Assembly: GCA_027604705.1 (NCBI GenBank)
Contig: JADHYV010000005.1
Span: 434,001-498,000 of the forward strand
Reading direction: 5' to 3'
Length of the DNA stretch: 64,000 bases
DNA from: Allomyces arbusculus
Taxonomy: Eukaryota > Blastocladiomycota > Blastocladiomycetes > Blastocladiales > Blastocladiaceae
The notes beneath the pieces are model-generated. The model ran no database searches, was not told the DNA's origin, and saw nothing but the letters and a program-made list of their open reading frames with translations. The translations under genes and the position numbers were made by a program. Shown one piece after another: positions 56,551 to 64,000 of the stretch. Numbering within the stretch: position 1 is the first letter of the stretch; each line of letters begins with the position of its first letter.

Positions 56551-57545
56551 ATGTCGAACCCCAATCGGCTCCCTGAGTCTTACTATGCGTGCGACACGGC
56601 GTATCTCATCCACATGATCGGTTGGTACACTTTCGCGCCCCAGCCTGTTTGCTTTTGGAGGGTAGACGACGGTTGTTGTCAGTTGTTGGGCCAGAATATT
56701 GGATATTCAACGACCTGTCTTGTGTCCAGGCACCCTCGGCCCATCTCTCGACGCATTTCCCCCCATTTGAACTGTTTCTCCTCTGTTGAAACACAACAAC
56801 ACGTCCCTCGCGCAGATCTGGCGTTTCTGACCTTTCCCCTTCTTCTGGCCGTCATTGCCCCCATTTTTCTCCCTCCTCTCCCTCTTCCCTAGCCGACATG
56901 CTCATCACGCTGACGCAGCACAACGACCAGATCCCCATCAACTCGACCAACCTGACGCGCTTCCACTCGCGCGCGGCGCCGTCGATCTCGATCCCCGACT
57001 ATCTGCGACGTATCGTGCGGTACGCGTCGGTCGAGCGCGCGTGCCTGCTCGCGGTGCTCGTCTACATTGACCGCATTTGCGAGGCGCACCCGACCTTCAC
57101 GATTTCGTCGCTCACGGTGCACCGGTTCATTGCGACGGCGATCACCGTCGCCGCGAAGGCCATTTGCGACTCGTACTGCACCAACTCGCACTATGCGCGC
57201 GTCGGCGGGATTCAAACGGCCGAGTTGAACACACTCGAACTCGAGTTTTTGTTTCTCGTCGACTGGCACGTTGCGTGCCCCGCCGAGACGCTGCAGGGTT
57301 ACTACCATAACCTCGTGCACCAGCACGTTGCCTACGAACTGGCCGAGGCGCCGTCGCCGCCGCCGCCGGGAACCATGCCGGATACGTTGCCGGACCCAGA
57401 GCATGCGCCGGATGACCCAGAGGCCGCGTTGGCCGCCGCGGTCGCTGCCGAGGCCGCGGCGCTCGAGATCCCGGAAGTGGTCCATTTCCAGCTCGATGCG
57501 CCGCCACCAGGACCGTCGGATCCGTCGTCGTCCGGGACAAGTTGA
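56551..57545 (+). CDS. Pho80/PCL-type cyclin
   Basis: Exons 56551-56620 and 56893-57545 encode 240 residues. The intron is 272 bp (donor gttggt, acceptor ccctag), the longest in the window. The cyclin core reads MLITLTQHNDQIP, LTRFHSRAAPSISIPDYLRR, ACLLAVLVYIDRICEAHP, LTVHRFIATAITVAAKAICD, SHYARVGGIQTAELNTLELE and FLFLVDWHVACPAETLQGYY. These blocks, especially FHSR-x-x-P-x-I-x-I, YIDR and ARVGGI-x-x-x-ELN-x-LE, are diagnostic for the PHO80-like family. Partners are Pho85/CDK5-type kinases, and roles are in phosphate and nutrient signalling. The C-terminal 70 residues are Pro/Ala/Glu-rich. The start at 56551 follows a clear gcgctcccacc leader. Confidence 0.93.
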
Positions 57546-57703
57546 TGGGGCCGCACGCGCTGGTATACGCGTCCCGATCTTGTGATTTTGTCGTTTCGTT
57601 TGTTTTCGTTGGAGACGGCTTGATTTGTCCCTCCCCGCCAGAAGTGGGGAGTTTGGTTTCGCTCGTTCGTCTGTCATGTTCCGTTCCTCGACCTCTTGGG
57701 ACG

Positions 57704-57706
<3 letters not shown>

Positions 57707-57736
<30 letters not shown>
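57707..57736 (+). repeat. (TC)15 microsatellite
   Basis: Fifteen uninterrupted TC dinucleotides lie in the presumed 3' UTR of the cyclin gene. Confidence 0.95.
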
Positions 57737-57739
<3 letters not shown>

Positions 57740-57751
57740 GCTGCCGGTTAT

Positions 57752-57772
57752 CGCGTTCGAATTTCGAACGCG
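57752..57772. repeat. Perfect 10+1+10 inverted repeat
   Basis: cgcgttcgaa, one t, then ttcgaacgcg: a perfect palindrome with a single central base, 16 bp after the TC tract and about 207 bp beyond the cyclin stop. It could be a dimeric protein-binding site; a one-base loop makes an RNA hairpin less natural. Confidence 0.9.
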
Positions 57773-58043
57773 GTTGGCGCGCGTTCTTTTGGGCGTGACT
57801 TGCATGCCGACCGTTTGTGGTTGTTGGTTGTCTTTCCCTCAGAATTATTAGCTGCGTATTTATCGTCGACTTCCATGGTTTTTTCATGTCCGAGCACAAG
57901 GTAGCGAGCGCCAGCAGTCCTACGCTACGTATTTTGTATTTCCACAATTTTAAGATCCGTCGTCTCCACCTCCTTCCACCCAACCTACTCGCGCGTCACC
58001 TCCTTCCACAAATCAGCTCCTGCGTGACCCCACCCCGCAGCAC

Positions 58044-58841
58044 TCACGCACCACCCCCGCCATTCCCACCCGGCCCCTGCTGCCCTTGTTGCTGCTGATG
58101 CTGCTGCGCCGCCGCTGCGACCGCCGCCTGCTGTTGCTGCTGCTGGTGCGCGGCGGCCGCCGCATACATGTGCTGAAACGCCGTCAAGTTCGGTGCTGGC
58201 CGCGCCGACGCGGCCATGGCCATCAACCGCTGCTGCTGCTGCTGGAACGCCAGCATCACGGCTGGGTTGGTAGCTGCCGCCGTCAAATTCGGGCGCATCA
58301 TTTGCATCGCCACGGCCGCGGCGCCCGGGTTGAACGTGCCGGCGGGCAACGTCGCGACGGGCCGGCCGGCGGCCGCGAGCCGTTGCTGGTTGAGCAGGGC
58401 GAGCACGTGTGGCGGAATCGCTTGCGGCTGGCCCGCGGCCGCCGCAGCTTGCGCGGCCTGCACGGCCTGCAGCGCTTGTTGTCGCTGTAGGGCTTGCTGG
58501 TAGACTTGTTGTTGCTGCTGCTGCTGGTGATGCTGCTGTTGCTGCTGCTGCTGCTGGAGCTGCAATGCCGCTTGCGCCGCGGGGACTTGCACGGGCAGTT
58601 GCGGCTGCGGCTGCGGTACGGGGAGTTGCGCGGGCGGGCGGACCGCGATCTGCTGCTGCGCGGCGGCCGCGGCAGCGGCGGCCACGGCCTGTTGTTGCGC
58701 AGCCGCTACTGCAGCCGCTTGCTGCTGCTGCTGCTGTTGCTGTTGTTGAGCCACGGCAGCGGCCGCCGCTTGCTGTTGCTGCGCCGCGACGACGGCCTGC
58801 TGCTGCGCGGCTTGCGCCGCCTGCTGTTGCGCCACGGCCTG

Positions 58842-58881
<40 letters not shown>

Positions 58882-59880
58882 GCTTGTTGCTGCTGCTGCT
58901 GTGCGGCCGCCGCCGCCGCGGCCTGCTGCTGCAACATCGCACGAAACTGCGGGTTCAGCAGCGCCGATCCGGGCGGCCGGTTCTGCGCGGCGGCGGCCGC
59001 GACCGCCAGCAGCATCGGGTTCGGTGGTGCCGCAGCTGCCGCCGCCGCCGGTGCGGCCGGTGTGACAGCGGGCGCGGGGGTACCGGCCCCCGGCAGCTGC
59101 TGCGTGGGCGCGGGTGTTGGCGCCGGCGCGGGCGTAGGCGCGGGGGTTTGCGCAACGACCGATCCGGGGGCGACGCGCGGCGACGGCGTCGCGGTCGCCC
59201 CACCGCCATTCGGCTGGCCTGGCGGCGGGAGGAGCGATGCCGTGGAGAGTGCGGGCGACGGCGCCGCTGCAGACGGCGCGGCGTAGATGTGCTGCTGCGC
59301 TTGCGGCGGGGACATGTGCGGCGGGCGTGGTGGCGACGACGACGTGGCTGCATTCGCGGCGGCGGCGGCGGCCTGGTGCTGGTGCAGCTGCGCCTGTTGT
59401 TGCTGCTGGTGCTGCAGGAGCTGGTGCTGCTGTTGTTGGTGGTTCTGGTGCAAAATCTGTTGCTGGTGCTGGTGCTGCGCCTGCATGAGCTGCTGTTGCT
59501 GCAGGTGCGGCGAGCGTAGGGTCGGTGGGGTCGGCGGGTTTGGCGCGGCCGACGTGCGCCGCGCGTGCGGTTGGTGTGCGGCCGCGGCCGCGGCGGCAGC
59601 AGCTGCGGCGGCGGCTTGTTGTTGTGCTTGTTGTTGCTGCACGAGCTGTTGTTGTTGGGCGAGCTGTTGTTGCGCGAGCTGCTGCTGTTGAGCGAGCTGG
59701 TGCTGCACGAGCTGTTGCTGCTGCTGGTGCGCGAGCTGCTGCTGCTGCTGTTGCTGCTGATGCTGCTGTTGCTGTTGCTGCTGCTGGTGCTGGGCGATCT
59801 GCTGCTGCACGAGCTGCTGCTGGTGATGCTGCGCTTGCGCGGCTTGAGCGGCCTGAGCTGCCTGTTGCGCTTGCAGCATC

Positions 59881-59912
<32 letters not shown>

Positions 59913-62099
59913 TTGCTGGTGCTGCAACGCCGCCAACGCGACCCGCTGCGCGAGCAAATCCGGCGCACCCACGGGCGGCGGCTGCACTTGGGGAGGCGGC
60001 GGCGACGCCATTGGTAACGCCATCGCGACGGGCGCGGGGGATGCGGGCGGCGGCGACTGGAGCGGTAATCCCGCCGGCAGTTGCGGCTGTGGCGTCGCCG
60101 TGGCTCCGCGCGACCCGACACTGCCGCCATTTGGCGGCTGCGGCGGCGGCGGGGTTGCCGTGTGCAGGTACGCCGTGACCGGTGCGGGGGTGGCCGACAT
60201 GGTTCGCGCGCGTGCGGCCGCGACCGCTGCGGCGTTTGCGGCGCTCACCCGTGGCGACGCCGCAGCGTGCACGAGACTAGCCGTGCGTGTGTGGTGTTGC
60301 TGCTGGATGGCGGCCGACGGCGTCGTCGCGACCGGTGGTGGAGGTGCGGGCGCCGCAACGGGTGTTGCGATCAAGGCAGGTGGCGCCTCGAGCATGTCGC
60401 GTTCCGGCGCGGCGGGCGGCGGGTTCGAATCGAACACGAGCGTGTTGTAGATCGAGTAGAGTCGGCGGAAGGATTGCGCAAACGAGTCGGCGAGCGAGGT
60501 CGGGCCGAGGTCGAACGTGATGGTTTGGCCCTGGACTGACGTGTCGGGTAAGATCCCATACCGCAGTTCGCCGACGTGCGTGTTGGCGTCGTGCCGGTAG
60601 ATGTTGAGGATCGAGTAGACAGTGTCTAGTGAGATTGAGGGGGACGAGGTGAGCACATGGGTGGGTGGGTCGGGGGGAGGTGCGGTGCAGAGATAGATCT
60701 GAGAACATACGCATGCCCGCGGGCCGAGTGAACCGGATCGTGTGCACGATCGTGCGTCCGCACGGCAATTCTAGGATTGATCGGGTCGAGTAAGGAGCAC
60801 TTTCTCCACTAGGTGGAGCCACGCGGGAACAGGACCACGTCGCGCCCACACGCAAAAACAAGAAAACGTACCCAATGGCCCATTGACGCACCCCTTGGAC
60901 GCACTGCAATCTGCCACGTTTTTCCGTTTGCGCCACGAGTGAATGAAATCGAGCCGGCTGAACGACGGCTGGAAGGCCGTCGTGCGCGCGCGCTTCTCGT
61001 CCTTGAGAAACAAGAGCGACTCCTCGTCGTTGGCCGAGGACGGATCGTCGTCGCGCTGCCAGGCACTGCGCTTCTTGGATCGTCGGAACTGATACTTTTT
61101 CTCGTTGTACTGCGCGTGATTGTGCACAACGAGCCGTGCCGGGTCCGGTGCCAGGTCGAGCGCGTGTTCTTGCTCGATCTGGTGGTACAGCAAGGATTCG
61201 TCGGCTCAGTTCCCGAGCACGCACGCAACAACCGGGTGGAGAGAGCAGCGCAGTCGCGAGCGTACTAGGTGCTTTGACTCGAAATCGAGTAGCAGCTTGG
61301 TGTTGACATCGCGGCCGGCCTCTTCGATATTGTGCATGTAGGAGTGCCACTGCGAGAGCGGCGAGTGCGGGATGCGCACGAGCCGGTTCTCGGCGGGTTT
61401 ACCGGCGACCGACATGCGGTGGTCGTGCAGGTCGAGCAGCAGGCAGCCGTTCTTGATGTGGTCAAGGTCCTCGAGCAGGCCAACGAGCGGTGGCGGGATC
61501 TGGCGCTCCTCGATCATACGCATGAAGAACTAGACCGAGCGTGCAGGGCGCGCGTCGTCGTGAGCTGCAAGCAAGTCGGGAGAAGAGCGAAATGGCGGTT
61601 TGATGATCGTTACCGCCATGGCCTCGCCGTGAATGAACGTGGGCTTGTCCTAGGCACATCAACAAGACGCGCACGTGCGAGCCGGATTAGATTAGCGGCG
61701 TGATGCGACGGTTGTGGTCATTGCAGGACGATTGCCGCAAGTGCACGACGGTTGTCGCTGGTCATTGGAAACAGATTGATGGCTACATTGCCAAACTTGA
61801 TGCCGGTTGGGTAGACGTGGACGGTGAGGACCATGGTGCGGTCGGTGAGGCGCCTCGGCAAGAAGCGCAGCTGCAGAGACGAGTGCGGGAAGTGGATGGG
61901 GGCGTTGCCCAGTCGAACTGCTGTCGACGAGGACGCGCGGCGTGGTGGTAGCGGTCGGTTGGTCGAGTCTTGGACGCTGATATTGGCGCGAGCTTGACAC
62001 TGTCAGCCGTGAATGACGTGGACTTGACGCAGCTCGTCCACCGCACGCAAATTTGGGGAGGGATTGACGTGGTGCGTCGTGGTGCGTCGCGGTGCTCAT
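58044..62099 (-). CDS. SPT20: SAGA complex subunit SPT20, polyglutamine-rich
   Basis: Seven exons: 62099-62069, 61920-61787, 61649-61614, 61529-61266, 61178-60872, 60770-60711, 60625-58044; 1137 residues, phases closing. The Spt20 domain is clear: LTVHVYPTGIKFGN, then FIHGEAMAFFMRMIEERQIP, GCLLLDLHDHR, LLLDFESKHLIEQEHALDLA, HAQYNEKKYQFRRSKKR, and later ELPCGRTIVHTIRFTRPAGM. A small domain follows (VYSILNIYRHDANTHVGELR). The last roughly 770 residues are Gln-rich with poly-Gln and Gln-Ala runs coded by mixed CAG and CAA. SPT20 holds SAGA together and links activators to TBP and histone acetylation. Exon 1 (ten codons) rests only on phase and an ATG and is the weakest part. Exon 3 is 36 nt. It is divergent from OPI1. 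Confidence 0.87.
58500..59960 (-). repeat. Glutamine-coding CAG/CAA repeats in SPT20
   Basis: Several blocks of (CTG/TTG)n on the plus strand encode Gln runs, the longest near 58843-58880 and 59881-59922. CAA interruptions are frequent, which usually limits expansion. Confidence 0.9.
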
Positions 62100-62532
62100 T
62101 CGGATTGAGGGAGCTTGGATGCGGAATCCGGGGGTTTCAGGTCACGCAGCGATGGCGTGTGGGCTTTGCGCAGGGGCTTGGCGTGGCTTTGCGGCAGCCG
62201 CACGGTTTCACCGATTTCAGGGTTTACAGGCTCGTTTTTTCAACGTGCCGGCCTCTGCGCGCGCCATTCCCATTTTTTCAGAGGGTCTTTCGGTCGCGCG
62301 TTGGGCCTGGTGTTGGCCCGCCAGCGCCAACGCACAAGCACAGCTCCTCCCCGGCCGGCCGGTCGACCGACCAACCGACCGACCTGCGCGCTTCTCCCCA
62401 CAGCCGGCAACCTCCACAAGCATCCTGCTGCCGCTCCTCTCGCCTCCGCCGCCGCAGCCGCCGCCGCTGCCTCGCCGCCCGCGCTCTGCTTGACCTGCCT
62501 GCCCGCCCGCCCGCCCGCCCGCCCGCCGCGCC
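62100..62532. promoter_or_regulatory. Divergent promoter SPT20 / OPI1
   Basis: This region of 433 bp between divergent ATGs is rich in ccg/ccgccc repeats near the OPI1 start, including (cgcc)n just before 62533. There is no TATA box. Confidence 0.5.
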
Positions 62533-64000
62533 ATGATCGAGCCGCCGCTTCCCGCCGCGCCTGTTGCTGGCGCGGTCCCCACCGTCACGCCCGTGCCCGC
62601 AGCCCTGCCCCTGCCCGCTGCAACACCGCGCATCTCCGTCATGGCGCTCTGCAACGAGGCCGACGCGGCCGACCAAGGCGACAATGACGATGACGACGAT
62701 GACGATGCTCACGTCGTGGACGACGATGCCGTGGACGGCGGCGCACTGTCCAACACCCTGCCGCTGCCGGTACCGGCACCACCGACGGCCGCAGCCGCCA
62801 CGGCGCCAGGGGACACATCCGAGCCGGCGCCGCCCGCCCTTGCCGCCGCCGCGCCCATCGCCGCCACGCCCATCGCCGCCACGACGCCCGAGGAACCCGA
62901 CCCGGACATGATGCTGGCCGCGCAGGCGCTCGACGGCCTGCGCGCATCCGTCCCGCCCTCGTCGGCCTCGCCCGCGCACGGCGCCGCGCAGGCCCCGCAC
63001 TTCCTCTCGCGCGTCTCGGCGCTCCCGCTCGTGAATACCTCGATCAAGTCGATTTCCAACCTTTACGCGTCGACCAAGGCCACCTCCAAGGTCGTGCAGT
63101 ACTCGGCCGACGTGCTCGAGGCCAATGTCGTGCGCCCCTTTGGCGCCATGGCCGGCCGGTACCTGCAGCACTCGCCCGTCGTGCACTCGGTCGACGAGTT
63201 TGCCTGCCGCCAGTTCGACCGGCTGGTCGGGTCCCCCCCACCGGCGCCTATGGACGTCGACGGGCTCGCCCCGCCGCCGCAGCACCAGCAAATGCCGCCG
63301 TTTGTGCACACGCACCACGCACACGCGCACGCGCACGCGCACGCGGGCCACCCGGGCCACGCACTCCAACACCACGCGGCCCACGTCCTCGCACACGCCG
63401 CGCACGCGCCGCCACCGCGGACACCCGCCACCTTGGCCCTCGCACAAGCCGCTGTGTCCTCGCCCAAGAAACGGCCGCGCGCGTCGTCGAGCCTCCACCA
63501 TGCCAGCACCGCCGGATCGGCCGCCGTCGACCAGCCCGACGCGCCGCGGCACTTGCGCCGCGCGTCCGTGTCGAGCACGCGCACGCTCTCCCCGGCGCCC
63601 GCAGCCGCACGGCCTGTGCACCGGTCGCGGTGGCAACAGATGACGGCGGGCGCCGTGGCCGCCGCCGGGGCCGGGGCCGCCGTTGTCTCCGAGGAAAGCA
63701 TGAAGTCGCTGCGCTACTGCCTCGAATGGCTCCAGGTGCGTGCGTCTTTCTCCATCGGTTTTGGTTTTATTTTTGACTTGATGACATGGCGTGGGCGTTG
63801 CATTGTTGGGGCCGAGCGCGCGGTTGGCGTGTTTTTCACACTGCGCGCGATCGAGGCGGCGCGCTCCAGTTCATGGGCGAGCACGGCTGGCTGGTCCTGC
63901 GGCTGTGGAAGTGAAGGTGGGACGAGCATCCGCCTTGCTGGAACGCGATAATCACACGACGCGCACCACGCGTGCACGCCCATGCCTAACCCGATCCCCG
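62533..64000 (+). CDS. OPI1: Opi1-type transcriptional regulator, 3' truncated by window
   Basis: Exon 1 runs from ATG 62533 to 63735 (401 codons) and ends WLQ before a gtgcgt donor; the rest is in or beyond the last 265 bp. In yeast, Opi1 represses phospholipid (inositol/choline) genes and is held at the ER by phosphatidic acid. Family blocks are clear: MLAAQALDGLRA, FLSRVSALPLVNTSIKSISN, TSKVVQYSADVLEANVVRPF, VDEFACRQFDRLVG and, near the exon end, SRWQQMTAGA and VSEESMKSLRYCLEWLQ. A KKRPRASSS basic patch near residue 312 fits a nuclear/phosphatidic-acid-binding site. A His/Ala repeat (HTHHAHAHAHAHA) and an Asp run (DNDDDDDDD) are lineage-specific inserts. A possible last exon starting at about 63878 (FMGEHGWLVL) is not convincing. 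Confidence 0.88.

Larger units (their letters stand above)
57546..58043. other. 3' region between convergent cyclin and SPT20
   Basis: These 498 bp hold a (TC)15 tract and a perfect 21 bp palindrome but no gene; see separate entries. Confidence 0.6.

Noticed and set aside
57763-57772. Palindrome as a tRNA B-box (gttcgaa)
   Set aside because: The motif is part of the perfect inverted repeat; there is no tRNA structure around it.
60277-61350. A 357-codon minus-strand frame overlapping SPT20 exons
   Set aside because: It contains one true SPT20 exon (ELPCGRTIVHTIRF), but the rest is read through introns and in the wrong frame.
63736-63951. Read-through of OPI1 into the following bases as coding
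   Set aside because: Family alignment ends at a clean WLQ followed by a gtgcgt donor. The following frame has no Opi1 similarity and is probably intron.

Overview
The window is GC-rich eukaryotic DNA, most likely from a zoosporic (flagellated) early-diverging true fungus, with Blastocladiomycota (Allomyces-like) as my best guess. Four things support this. Genes are broken by many short GT-AG introns, mostly 60-110 bp. There are fungal-type regulators: Opi1, Spt20, a Pho80-type cyclin, a Chs4/Skt5-like prenylated Sel1 protein and a Pbi2-type inhibitor. There is a flagellar doublet-microtubule protein (CFAP77), so the organism has a cilium. There is also a class C GPCR, which yeasts lack. Species assignment is inference. 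Nothing is bacterial, and I saw no viral element, CRISPR array or rRNA.

Layout. 1-3.8 kb: the 3' part of a multi-pass membrane protein and an unknown protein. 4.1-15.4 kb: pterin-4a-carbinolamine dehydratase, CFAP77, the translesion scaffold/polymerase REV1 (six exons reconstructed), a GDT1/TMEM165 cation transporter, a mitochondrial-looking RCC1-repeat protein and 4-hydroxyphenylpyruvate dioxygenase. 15.9-17.6 kb: a protein with a UBZ4 zinc finger and a perfect PIP box. 17.6-21.6 kb: a gene-poor, lower-GC stretch with a decayed leucine-rich-repeat gene and an assembly gap inside G/C homopolymers. 21.6-34 kb: a GT31 glycosyltransferase, two long low-complexity unknown proteins and an ankyrin-repeat protein. 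34.3-38.7 kb: a TKL-type kinase followed by a decayed tandem copy. 38.9-50.7 kb: a membrane-anchored BAG/Snl1-like protein, a protein with three SUMO-interacting motifs, a Pbi2-type inhibitor, a small heat-shock protein, a small membrane protein, a Chs4/Skt5-like Sel1 protein and a proline-rich protein. 51.1-64 kb: a 13-exon class C GPCR with a C-terminal PH-like domain, a Pho80-type cyclin, a polyglutamine SPT20 (SAGA) subunit, and a 3'-truncated OPI1.

Functional links. Two proteins belong to phenylalanine/tyrosine metabolism: PCD recycles the pterin cofactor and HPD degrades 4-hydroxyphenylpyruvate. REV1 and the UBZ4/PIP protein both look like readers of ubiquitinated PCNA. SPT20, OPI1 and the Pho80-type cyclin are nutrient and transcription regulators. 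Several pairs are divergent with short shared promoters: CFAP77/REV1, SIM protein/PBI2, Chs4-like/proline-rich protein and SPT20/OPI1.

I built exon structures by hand from reading frame, splice-site phase and family alignment from memory. No database search was run. Every multi-exon model given closes in frame, but first exons and starts are less certain where stated.
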